A DNA stretch of 13,693 nucleotides from Anaerolineae bacterium (GTDB lineage Bacteria > Chloroflexota > Anaerolineae > Aggregatilineales > Phototrophicaceae). Within the stretch, counting starts at the first letter, position 1. Each line of letters opens with the position of its first letter. Made by a program: the position numbers and the translations under genes. Location: assembly GCA_028284565.1 (NCBI GenBank), contig JANQRM010000202.1, forward strand, positions 1 to 13,693. The letters are read 5' to 3'. Positions 7,226 to 13,664 of this stretch are shown one piece after another. The notes under the pieces were generated by a model, which saw nothing but the letters and a program-made list of their open reading frames with translations, searched no databases and was not told the origin of the DNA.

Positions 7226-7870
7226 ATGATTCACCAAAATTATAACAATGCCAAAACGATTACGCGCCTCATTATTCTCGTCGGCATTATTGGGATGCTG
7301 ATTTTTGCCGTCTATACCATCGGCAATTTGGGAGAAACGTTGGCAGATGTCCCCGTAACGACAATTTTCATTCTGGGTCTCATCTGGTTGATTGTCGGAA
7401 TCTTGCTGTGGATATGGCTCGCTCGTAACAAACCTCAAACGCGCTCCCAGCCGGCTATCCGTGCGATGGAAACCAAACGCATTGATGAGATGGAACGGGT
7501 GAAGAAAGCCACAGGTCCGCTGACACCCCCGACGAAAACCCCAGCGGATGCTATGGCAAAATCGGCTTCAGCTCCGGTTTCAGATAGCACACCAGATGAT
7601 TTAACTGTGATTGAAGGGATTGGTCCTAAGAGTCGGGATGCACTGCACTCGGCAGGGATTACGACGTTTGCTCAATTGGCTGATTCCACTCAAGCTGAAC
7701 TTGACCGTATAGTCAAAGTGGAGCATAAAGTTAAGATTATCGGTGATACGGAGACATGGGCGAAGCAAGCGGCGTTCTTGGTTGATGGGGATATGGGTGG
7801 CTTGAAGAAGTATCAGGATTATCTGATTGGCGGACGTGAGCCAAACAAGCCCAATCCACCGGAAGATTAA
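7226..7870 (+). CDS. Membrane-anchored helix-hairpin-helix domain protein
   Basis: This protein has 214 residues. Two hydrophobic segments, about 11-32 (TRLIILVGIIGMLIFAVYTI) and about 44-66, form a transmembrane hairpin. A basic/Pro-Ser-Ala linker (about 67-122) follows, then a soluble C-terminal domain (about 124-190) starting DDLTVIEGIGPKSRDALHSAG and containing GITTFAQLADSTQAELDRI. That domain is a helix-hairpin-helix module of the kind seen in small bacterial proteins with DUF4332-like or ribosomal-L21-adjacent tails. It often binds DNA non-specifically, but its role in membrane-bound forms is not settled. AAGGGA lies 5 nt before ATG 7226. The open frame extends upstream to 6959, but that part lies antisense to the isomerase gene and before the TATAAT box. 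The gene seems to be monocistronic. Confidence 0.75.
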   Translation: MIHQNYNNAKTITRLIILVGIIGMLIFAVYTIGNLGETLADVPVTTIFILGLIWLIVGILLWIWLARNKPQTRSQPAIRAMETKRIDEMERVKKATGPLTPPTKTPADAMAKSASAPVSDSTPDDLTVIEGIGPKSRDALHSAGITTFAQLADSTQAELDRIVKVEHKVKIIGDTETWAKQAAFLVDGDMGGLKKYQDYLIGGREPNKPNPPED

Positions 7871-7877
7871 ACAAAGT

Positions 7878-7910
7878 GTAAGAGCGACTTGTTCGGAGAG
7901 CCGCCCTTAC
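7878..7910. repeat. Imperfect hairpin repeat (GTAAGRGCGRCT type)
   Basis: GTAAGAGCGACT (7878-7889) and AGCCGCCCTTAC (7899-7910) pair at 10 of 12 positions around the 9-nt loop TGTTCGGAG. It starts seven bases after the stop of the helix-hairpin-helix gene, between two convergent genes. It resembles the dispersed 'GTAGGGGCG...CGCCCCTAC' intergenic repeats found in many Chloroflexota and cyanobacterial genomes (from memory). It could also act as a terminator, though no T-tract follows. Confidence 0.45.
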
Positions 7911-7921
7911 GGAGAATCTTA

Positions 7922-7945
7922 TAACTCGGTTTAAAGGACGAGTTA
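7922..7945. terminator. Small hairpin between convergent genes
   Basis: TAACTCG (7922-7928) and CGAGTTA (7939-7945) form a perfect 7-bp stem with a 10-nt loop, 15 bp past the end of the small minus-strand gene and 51 bp past the helix-hairpin-helix gene. It may be a weak bidirectional terminator. No run of T follows on either strand. Confidence 0.3.
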
Positions 7946-7959
7946 AGCCCTTCATACCC

Positions 7960-8238
7960 TTAATTGATTTCGCTGATGGTGAAAGTGACCACACCCACAT
8001 TGTAGAGTGAGCGAATTTTGGCAGGTGCTTCGTCTGCACGAATAATGAGGGTTTCATTGGTATGGAGTACGGTGTCTTCATTGTTGTGGAAAAGCCATGC
8101 GTCGCCTTTGGTGATTGTTAGTGCATAATATCCCATTGGCAGTTCTTGCATATCGCGGAAGATGAAGCCTTTTTGTGGTTTGCTGACAGGTGCGATTTCT
8201 TCTGAAACATTGTGTTGGATGATGGATTGTGCGTACAT
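7960..8238 (-). CDS. Small protein of unknown function (92 residues)
   Basis: I do not recognise this family. It is a soluble-looking protein without a signal peptide or membrane segment. From about residue 23 on it looks like a run of short beta strands (GFIFRDMQELPMGYYALTIT, WLFHNNEDTVLHTNETLIIR, VGVVTFTI), suggesting a small beta-barrel or beta-sandwich. It has Trp48 and several His but no cysteine. The start is well supported: AGGGG (8246-8250) lies 7 nt before ATG 8238. It is transcribed divergently from the large LuxR-type regulator, with 177 bp between the two start codons. Being controlled by that regulator is plausible from position but not shown. Codon use looks like that of the neighbours, which supports a real gene. 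Confidence 0.65.
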   Translation of the reverse strand: MYAQSIIQHNVSEEIAPVSKPQKGFIFRDMQELPMGYYALTITKGDAWLFHNNEDTVLHTNETLIIRADEAPAKIRSLYNVGVVTFTISEIN

Positions 8239-8317
8239 GATTTAACCCCTTATTTTTGTGCCACCGTTTTGTATTTTTGGTAGCTCGTTTCTGATAATTC
8301 CACTATATAAAATTCGA

Positions 8318-8337
8318 GGGGTAGCGATCACCCCCCC
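8318..8337. repeat. GC-rich dyad with C7 tract in the divergent spacer
   Basis: GGGGT (8318-8322) pairs with ACCCC (8330-8334) around a 7-nt spacer, and the right arm runs into seven consecutive C (8331-8337). It lies upstream of the regulator's -35 box and upstream of the small divergent gene, in otherwise AT-rich sequence. It could be a binding site or a slippery homopolymer tract; no function is evident. Confidence 0.25.
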
Positions 8338-8346
8338 TAGAGGTAG

Positions 8347-8360
8347 TCTTTTGCAAAAGA
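8347..8360. promoter_or_regulatory. Perfect 14-bp palindrome overlapping the -35 box
   Basis: TCTTTTGCAAAAGA equals its own reverse complement. It covers the proposed -35 hexamer TTGCAA (8351-8356) of the large regulator gene. A perfect even palindrome of this length at a promoter is a good candidate operator for a dimeric DNA-binding protein, perhaps the LuxR-type product itself; the identity of the binder is inference. Confidence 0.45.
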
Positions 8361-8378
8361 AGGATGGGGAACTATAAT
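8351..8378 (+). promoter_or_regulatory. Candidate sigma70-type promoter of the LuxR-HTH regulator
   Basis: TTGCAA (8351-8356; four of six match the -35 consensus) and a perfect TATAAT (8373-8378) are separated by 16 bp. Transcription would start near 8385, giving a leader of about 30 nt with ribosome site GGGAG (8404-8408) ahead of GTG 8416. Both promoter boxes are embedded in dyad-symmetric sequences. Confidence 0.55.
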
Positions 8379-8390
8379 TTAATAAATTAT
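8374..8390. promoter_or_regulatory. AT-rich dyad overlapping the -10 box
   Basis: ATAATTT (8374-8380) and AAATTAT (8384-8390) are perfect 7-bp arms around AAT. They overlap the -10 TATAAT and the predicted start point. Protein binding here would block the promoter, so an operator is possible. The AT-only composition means chance symmetry cannot be excluded. Confidence 0.35.
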
Positions 8391-8415
8391 GGTGTGCTGA
8401 TATGGGAGTTCGGTT

Positions 8416-10890
8416 GTGTCGGATTCAGAATACCCCCTCATTCCGCTTGATGATTTTAAAGACCGTGAAATTGAAATTTTGACCTTAATTGCGCAGGGTG
8501 CGAGCAATCAAGAAATTGCAGAAACACTTTTCATCACCAAAGAGACAGTCCGCTGGTATAACAAGCAAATCTATAGCAAATTAGGGACAAGTCGGCGGAC
8601 GGAAGCGGTGGCATTGGCGCGACAGATGGGCTTGTTGCCGATGGATGATTCATCACCTTCTGTTGTGAGTTTACATAGCAATATTCCGGTGTCATCGGGG
8701 ACGTTTTGGGGACGTGAAGATGCGTTTGATACCTGCCGAAATATGCTGAATCAATCCCAGACTCGTTTGTTGTCCATCATTGGGCAAGGTGGAGCGGGTA
8801 AATCGCGCTTGTCGATTGAGCTAGCACATTCAATGCATGAGTCCTTCAGTGATGGCATTTTCTTCTTTGAATTGGCTCCCTTGCGTGGAAGCGAGGCGGT
8901 GATCTCGCTCTTGATTGAAAGGTTTCAATTGAAGGAATCTGCAAAGAAGCCCCTTGAACCGATTCTGAATTTTTGTCGGGATAAGCAATTGTTGTTGGTC
9001 TTTGATAATTTTGAGCATCTGCAAGAAGCCTCAGCTATTCTCACGGAGATATTGAAAACGGCACCTGCTGTCAAAATCATTGTGACCTCACGGGAACGCT
9101 TGAATGTGCAAGAGGAGACAGTGTATCCCTTGCAACCACTGGCGACAGATGCAGATAAGTTGTTCATTGAGATGGCACAACGTCATGACCCGCAGTTTGT
9201 AATTGATGAAGCCGATGTCGAGACACTTGAACGAATTTGTGAGTTGGTAGGGTATTTGCCTTTGGGGATAATCCTTGCGGCGGCATGGGTGGACACATTG
9301 ACCTTAGCTGAGATCGCGGATGAAATTGAAACGAGTCTGGATTTTTTAGCCCCTAAGTCGTTGGGGGATGAACGACGGCATCGCTCAATGCAAGCCGTAT
9401 TTGAGTCCACATGGAAGCGGTTATCTGCTGGTGAGCAAGGGGTGTTGATGCGTTTGTCGGTGTTTCGGGGTGGGTTTACTCGGAAAGCGACGGACGTGGT
9501 GGCAGGCGGATCTTTATCTACATTGCAATCCTTGTTACATAAATCACTGGTGCAACGGACAGCGAAGCAACGTTTTGATCAGCATACTGTTATTCGGGAG
9601 TTTGCGCGGGAGAAGTTGATGGAAGCTGAGCTATTTGATGCCACAAAATTGGCACATGCTCAATATTTTCATCAGGTGATTGCAGATAACAAAAAATTGA
9701 TGCGTGGGCAGACTTATTTGTCGTCTATACAAGCGGTGCGTAATGAACTGGATAATTGCCGTTCTGCATTGGATTGGACCTTAGATGGTCATGCTATTGC
9801 ATTAGGTTGCAATATCGTTGATAAGTTCCGCTCTTCATTAACAACACAAGGTTTATATGAGGAAGCGATTGTTTACATTGAAAACGTATTGAAGCAGGTC
9901 GATGACGTCGAGATGCAAATTCGCCTTTTGGATGTTCTGGCTGTGTGTCAGAAGCTACGAAGACCCTTCGAAGTCGTGAAACAGTCTATTGATCAAGCCT
10001 TTCAGCTTATTCATCAGTTAGACGATGATAACAAACTCTTGTATTTGTCTCGGCTTCATCAAAATTTGGGAGAGCTATATTACAATAAACCGGATGCCGA
10101 GCTCGCTCTCGACCACTTCACTCAGGGTTTAAGTTATGCCGAGGCATTAGGTGACGCAGATGAGATTATGGGTTCTCTGACAGGTCTCGCAAAATCATAC
10201 CTCAGCAATAGTAACAGTAGCCAAGCCGAAACGTTCTTGAACAGGGCATTAGCAATTGCTAAGCAGCAGGGTGATCTATTTGAGCAGGCAGGAATTCATA
10301 ATTTTTTGGCTTTTGCACATGAAATTCGAGCAGAATATCCTGCGGCGCAACACAATTATGAATTGGCATTAAATCTCTATTATGAGGTCAATCATTTGAG
10401 TAATGCTTCTTCGGTTCTTGGTAATTTAGGCTGGCTCGCAGAATTGCAGGGTGACCTTGCACAGGCTCGGCACTATACAACGCAATCTCTACGAGAAGCG
10501 CGTCGTGTTGGATTTACATATGGTGTCAGTGGTACATCCATCAATCTAGGCTTTATTTGCCTCAAAGAAGGCGACCACGATTCGGCTTATAACTATTTGC
10601 TGGAGGGAAGTGATATCGCACTTGAACTGGGATTTGAAGCGTTTGCGCTTGAAGCCTTGGTTGGTGTTGTTGTTATTCTTGACAAAGCAGGTCAGTTTGA
10701 GCAAAGTGCCGAATTATTAGGTTTTATTCAAGGGCATTCAGCTGTCAATCATGATGTTGAAGTTCGGCTGAGTGATTTTGAATATCGCTTTGAAACGGCG
10801 TTGTCTGCTGATGAGTTAGCTCAAGCAAAAGTGCGTGGACAAGCACTTGATTTGCATGAGGTGGTTGCATCATTAAAACAATCTGCATAA
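8416..10890 (+). CDS. LuxR-HTH / STAND-type ATPase / TPR transcriptional regulator
   Basis: This is a large cytoplasmic signal-integrating regulator of 824 residues. Residues 12-73 form a LuxR/FixJ-type helix-turn-helix (DREIEILTLIAQGASNQEIA, then TKETVRWYNKQIYSKLGTSR and RTEAVALARQMGLL). An NTPase domain of the STAND/NB-ARC-like class follows: Walker A GQGGAGKS (123-130), Walker B LLLVFDNFE (192-200), IIVTSRERL (221-229) and a GYLPLGIILAAAW motif (279-291) like the GLPL box. From about 530 to 760 there are TPR-like helical pairs (for example ALGDADEIMGSLTGLAKSYL and NLGWLAELQGDLAQARHY). ATP-dependent oligomerisation triggered by a ligand or protein at the TPR is the known logic of such proteins; the signal here is unknown. 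The start is GTG 8416 with GGGAG 7 nt upstream. MalT/LAL proteins carry the HTH at the C terminus, whereas here it is N-terminal. Confidence 0.88.
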   Translation: MSDSEYPLIPLDDFKDREIEILTLIAQGASNQEIAETLFITKETVRWYNKQIYSKLGTSRRTEAVALARQMGLLPMDDSSPSVVSLHSNIPVSSGTFWGREDAFDTCRNMLNQSQTRLLSIIGQGGAGKSRLSIELAHSMHESFSDGIFFFELAPLRGSEAVISLLIERFQLKESAKKPLEPILNFCRDKQLLLVFDNFEHLQEASAILTEILKTAPAVKIIVTSRERLNVQEETVYPLQPLATDADKLFIEMAQRHDPQFVIDEADVETLERICELVGYLPLGIILAAAWVDTLTLAEIADEIETSLDFLAPKSLGDERRHRSMQAVFESTWKRLSAGEQGVLMRLSVFRGGFTRKATDVVAGGSLSTLQSLLHKSLVQRTAKQRFDQHTVIREFAREKLMEAELFDATKLAHAQYFHQVIADNKKLMRGQTYLSSIQAVRNELDNCRSALDWTLDGHAIALGCNIVDKFRSSLTTQGLYEEAIVYIENVLKQVDDVEMQIRLLDVLAVCQKLRRPFEVVKQSIDQAFQLIHQLDDDNKLLYLSRLHQNLGELYYNKPDAELALDHFTQGLSYAEALGDADEIMGSLTGLAKSYLSNSNSSQAETFLNRALAIAKQQGDLFEQAGIHNFLAFAHEIRAEYPAAQHNYELALNLYYEVNHLSNASSVLGNLGWLAELQGDLAQARHYTTQSLREARRVGFTYGVSGTSINLGFICLKEGDHDSAYNYLLEGSDIALELGFEAFALEALVGVVVILDKAGQFEQSAELLGFIQGHSAVNHDVEVRLSDFEYRFETALSADELAQAKVRGQALDLHEVVASLKQSA

Positions 10891-10920
10891 AGCGGGGGAT
10901 ATTAGATTAAAACCCCGCTT
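10890..10920. terminator. Intrinsic-type terminator between convergent genes
   Basis: AAGCGGGG (10890-10897) and CCCCGCTT (10913-10920) form a perfect GC-rich 8-bp stem with a 15-nt loop, beginning in the stop codon of the regulator gene and ending 7 bp before the aldolase stop. The T-tract on the plus strand is broken (CTTGCATTT). The stem symmetry would let it act for both convergent genes. Confidence 0.6.
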
Positions 10921-10927
10921 CTTGCAT

Positions 10928-11590
10928 TTAAATCACTCGTGTATCTTCTCCAGAGCGGACTTCCTGCACGATATCGCGGAGGATTTTAGCGCGTTGGCGG
11001 AGTTTGTCCGTTTCCCATGTGCCATCGCCTGTCAGCCAGCCAGCCATGCCACAACAAACAGCCCCTGCTTGTAGAAAATCTTTTGCATTTTGGTCAGTCA
11101 TACCCCCGTTGCACATAAATTTCATGTGGTTCAGCGGTCCTTTGACGGATTTGAAGTAATTGAGTCCCATTGAGCCGATGGGGAAGATTTTGAGCATTGG
11201 TACATCCGTTAACCATGCTTGCACACATTCGGATGGCGTGATGACTCCGGGAGCTATAAAGACATTTTGACTGACGACATATTCGACAATCTCTGGCTGA
11301 AAGGCGGGCGAGACCACGAAATCAGCTCCGGCATCGAGAACACGCTTGGCAATATCCAAATCTAAGACGGTTCCCATGCCGACACAAGCAGTATCGCCAA
11401 ATTCAGCTTTAACAGCTTGCATGGCTTCTATCGGCTGGGTGGAGTTCATGGTGAATTCAAAGGCGTTAATCGCCTCATCCATCATGGCTTGGGTGGTGCG
11501 AAGGGCAACATCGGGCGGGAAATGTCCACGCATCCCCGCCACGATTCCGCTATTTTCCATAAATTGAAAGGCGGTTTCTGTGTGCATCAT
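10928..11590 (-). CDS. KDPG/KHG aldolase family protein, divergent
   Basis: This is a cytoplasmic class I aldolase of 220 residues in the 2-dehydro-3-deoxy-phosphogluconate / 4-hydroxy-2-oxoglutarate aldolase family, which yields pyruvate and an aldehyde product. The fold and core residues are readable: GIVAGMRG (15-22, Arg21), FEFTMNS with Glu45, GMGTVLD (71-77), VVSPAF (92-97), PGVITPSE (114-121) and the Schiff-base lysine Lys134 in MLKIFPIG. Two phosphate-side motifs are unusual: FMPTGG is FMCNGG (158-163), and the end reads CCGMAGWL (179-186) where E. coli Eda has GGSWL, so the phosphate-binding Ser looks replaced. It may therefore use another 2-keto-3-deoxy acid. Length is close to the family norm. 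ATG 11590 overlaps the stop of the upstream secreted-protein gene (ATGA), suggesting translational coupling; ATG 11587 is an alternative start. Confidence 0.85.
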   Translation of the reverse strand: MMHTETAFQFMENSGIVAGMRGHFPPDVALRTTQAMMDEAINAFEFTMNSTQPIEAMQAVKAEFGDTACVGMGTVLDLDIAKRVLDAGADFVVSPAFQPEIVEYVVSQNVFIAPGVITPSECVQAWLTDVPMLKIFPIGSMGLNYFKSVKGPLNHMKFMCNGGMTDQNAKDFLQAGAVCCGMAGWLTGDGTWETDKLRQRAKILRDIVQEVRSGEDTRVI

Positions 11591-13437
11591 CCGCTACAAC
11601 TCGCTGTAAAGGTGAATGAGTCGCCAATGACTGCGCCTAAGCGGACTTGGAAGGTCGTATCCGTGTTGAATGTCCATGTCAGCGTGGTATCAGTGATTGA
11701 GCCACCAAAGAGTGATCCGTCTGTATTATGAAGTCCGATGCGGTTGTTCATCTCGGCTTGGAAGTTAGGGTTGTTGGCGGTGAAGGTGATGGTTGTGCCA
11801 GCTTTGACAGTCCATGTGCCACCTACTGGAATGAAGTTTGTGCCAGTTTCTCTCTGTGTGACATTGGTTGTGAAGGTGGCATTCTGGCAAATCGCCCCAA
11901 AGCCTTCGGTAGTCACTCGTGCCATTGCAGGTTCTTGAGTTACCGATGGATTCGGTGTCGATGTGGTATCGGCAGTCGTATCCGCTGTCTCTGGGAAGAG
12001 GGGCAAGGTGACGCAGGGGTCCGTGGCTTGCACCGTATCGAAGCGTACCCAGTTGTTGCGTTCCGTGTAATACCAGATGTAGTTCGTGCTATCCGTCAGG
12101 CGATAGATGGCATTCAAGGAACTGCCAATGGGGAAGAATCCAGACACTTCAGCAGTGATATTGGGTTGGGCGCGGAGGTTGAGGGCTTCCGTATTGCCAC
12201 CGACAGAAATGGCGGTTACGGTGCATCCGGTTGCGGGAGGGCTGGTCACTTCATTGGTCGTTGCATCGCCAACTGTTGTCTCCGTTGTGGTCGTATCGGT
12301 GGTGGTTGTTTCTGTAAATGTGCCACTACCGGGGGCGGCAATTACGAAGTTTCGGGGGAGAAGGCGAATCGGTAGGAATACGAATCGTCCCTCATCATAA
12401 GGAGAAGCGGCGAAGGGTGGTGAGGCAGGTTGTAAGTTTGTATCCAAGCTGATGAGTGTTTCATTGCCTGATGGCAGGGGTACGGTTGTATCGCTCGCTG
12501 TGATGCTGGCTTGCCCTTCTAAGATGCTGATGATGAAATCCCCTGCGAGTTGTGCGCGGACAAAAGCCGTCCCGTTCAACAAAATCTCGACACCGTTGAT
12601 GTCAAGCCGAATGTTATCTGGGACCCCGTTAGGTGATTGAATGAGAATACCGCTGTCTGGTGTATCGACACAGCTATCGAGGACATCGACACTTTCAAAG
12701 GTGAAGGCTTGCATGGGGCTAGCTTGGTGTGTGACGGCACTAACTTCTGGAACTGGGTCGCCGGGTTGGACAACAGGTAAGGATTCTGCGCCACCCTCGA
12801 CTTCGATAAATTGCGCGAAGACCCAACCAGCACCCCGAAACTCATTAGGTATTTCGATTCGTAGCCACTGATTGTCTGAGGAACGTCCAGTAGCGATGAA
12901 GTTTTCACCATTCGTCAGTTGCCAGATGACGGTTGTCGTCCTGTCCGGAAGTTGACGAACAATCACACCATTCAAAGCACGGACAATGGCAGGTTTTGAA
13001 CCCACTGCAACTGGCGCATCCTCGCCTACCGTCACAGCATTGGTCATGGCAACATCGCCAAAGGCAATCAGGGTTGCATCGACTGTACTATTGGATTCAG
13101 TGGGGACTGGTAAATTCATCACACTCACTGCCCAATTGCGGTCATCCGTGGGGAGGGTGTTGAGCCTCAGCGATTGGAAATTGCTCAACGTTTCCGTGTC
13201 GCCAGCATTAGAGAAAGTGAAATCCTCGATGCCTTCACGGGGTGTAGAATCGGTCACGCCATTTCCAAGACATGCAAGGTCACTACCTAAGCCTTCACAG
13301 AGGAGTTCGGTGGCAGTAAAGGCTTGCTGGACATTAATGGGACATTCGGTTGATTCATCTTGTGCGAGTACACCAGATAAAATAACAAATAGGCTGATTA
13401 TCCAAATCAAAGTAATGTATCGGTTGGGTCGTATCAT
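11587..13437 (-). CDS. Secreted SH3b-domain protein with FecR-like middle region
   Basis: This is an exported protein of 616 residues. The signal peptide (about 1-25) has the hydrophobic core ITLIWIISLFVILSGVLAQ. A Cys-bearing N-terminal region (CP..VQQA...LC.GLGSDLACLGNG, 32-60) is followed by bacterial SH3 (SH3b) domain 1 (about 145-215), a FecR-like beta segment (about 262-335, ..VEILLNGTAFVRAQLAGDFI), a Thr-rich linker (372-402), SH3b domain 2 (about 405-470, ALNLRAQPN...), a Thr/Asp/Pro linker (481-505), and a C-terminal beta domain (about 510-616, Cys517 and Cys614). Proteins with this N-terminal region and SH3b repeats are frequent in Chloroflexota (from memory). A cell-envelope or polymer-binding role is likely, but the ligand is unknown. 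The frame is open to 13503, but GGAGGT lies directly before ATG 13437 and a promoter lies inside the longer version, so I chose 13437. The aldolase gene follows with ATGA overlap. Confidence 0.85.
   Translation of the reverse strand: MIRPNRYITLIWIISLFVILSGVLAQDESTECPINVQQAFTATELLCEGLGSDLACLGNGVTDSTPREGIEDFTFSNAGDTETLSNFQSLRLNTLPTDDRNWAVSVMNLPVPTESNSTVDATLIAFGDVAMTNAVTVGEDAPVAVGSKPAIVRALNGVIVRQLPDRTTTVIWQLTNGENFIATGRSSDNQWLRIEIPNEFRGAGWVFAQFIEVEGGAESLPVVQPGDPVPEVSAVTHQASPMQAFTFESVDVLDSCVDTPDSGILIQSPNGVPDNIRLDINGVEILLNGTAFVRAQLAGDFIISILEGQASITASDTTVPLPSGNETLISLDTNLQPASPPFAASPYDEGRFVFLPIRLLPRNFVIAAPGSGTFTETTTTDTTTTETTVGDATTNEVTSPPATGCTVTAISVGGNTEALNLRAQPNITAEVSGFFPIGSSLNAIYRLTDSTNYIWYYTERNNWVRFDTVQATDPCVTLPLFPETADTTADTTSTPNPSVTQEPAMARVTTEGFGAICQNATFTTNVTQRETGTNFIPVGGTWTVKAGTTITFTANNPNFQAEMNNRIGLHNTDGSLFGGSITDTTLTWTFNTDTTFQVRLGAVIGDSFTFTASCSG
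12262..12320 (-). repeat. Low-complexity repeat encoding the Thr-rich linker
   Basis: Read on the minus strand, ACN-rich codons repeat (short units like ACAACCACC, ACCACAACG, GATACGACC), encoding the linker TETTTTDTTTTETT around residues 375-388. Such interdomain Thr/Ser/Pro stretches are flexible and sometimes glycosylated in exported proteins. The DNA may vary in repeat number between strains. Confidence 0.5.
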
Positions 13438-13440
13438 GTT

Positions 13441-13447
13441 GACCTCC
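13441..13447 (-). promoter_or_regulatory. Ribosome binding site that decides the SH3b protein start
   Basis: On the minus strand GGAGGTC lies directly before AAC-ATG at 13437, close to the ideal Shine-Dalgarno. The alternative start at 13503 lacks such a site and would add 22 residues ahead of the signal peptide. Confidence 0.75.
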
Positions 13448-13473
13448 AAAGCGTGAATGGATTGTCTGTGTTC

Positions 13474-13482
13474 AGTATACCA
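13474..13482 (-). promoter_or_regulatory. Extended -10 promoter of the SH3b-aldolase unit
   Basis: On the minus strand the sequence reads TGGTATACT, a TGn-extended -10 box with TATACT at 13474-13479. No good -35 is seen 17 bp upstream (GCAGAG-like). Extended -10 promoters tolerate that. The predicted RNA start lies near 13467, about 30 nt before ATG 13437. Confidence 0.5.
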
Positions 13483-13556
13483 GCGAAACGGGAATCTCTG
13501 CATCTAAAAAGGGCAAGCGTATGGCTGGCGTGGGCAATCGCGTTATAATAAATTCA

Positions 13557-13581
13557 CCACTGAGCCACTGAGGACACAGAG
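13557..13581. repeat. Short tandem direct repeat CCACTGAG
   Basis: CCACTGAG occurs twice without a gap (13557-13564, 13565-13572) and is followed by the related GACACAGAG (13573-13581). It resembles the 'CACCACAGAGACACAGAG' intergenic repeats scattered through many bacterial genomes (from memory). No gene overlaps it. Apart from this and the hairpin to its right, I see nothing in 13504-13693. Confidence 0.45.
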
Positions 13582-13636
13582 AAGCATGTCAATTACAAGT
13601 TTCTGAGAAGACAGGTGGTACTTAATACTAGACTAT

Positions 13637-13664
13637 GTCAAAAACATTTCAATAGATTTTTGAC
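13637..13664. repeat. AT-rich hairpin near the right edge
   Basis: GTCAAAAA (13637-13644) and TTTTTGAC (13657-13664) form a perfect 8-bp stem with a 12-nt loop in non-coding sequence. It could be a terminator for a gene beyond the window edge or part of a regulatory site; with no flanking gene visible, no role can be assigned. Confidence 0.35.

Noticed and set aside
11728..12375. A 215-residue plus-strand frame opposite the SH3b gene
   Set aside because: It is Cys/Gly/Arg-rich shadow coding opposite a confident exported protein and has no start signal.
13438..13503. Longer N terminus for the SH3b protein
   Set aside because: It would place 22 polar residues ahead of the signal peptide, lacks a ribosome site, and spans the extended -10 promoter. 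ATG 13437 has GGAGGT directly upstream.
13544..13549. TATAAT on the plus strand as a promoter
   Set aside because: No -35 box lies at the right spacing and no plus-strand gene follows within the window.
13557..13581. CRISPR-like repeat
   Set aside because: The units are only 8 bp long and directly adjacent, with no spacers.
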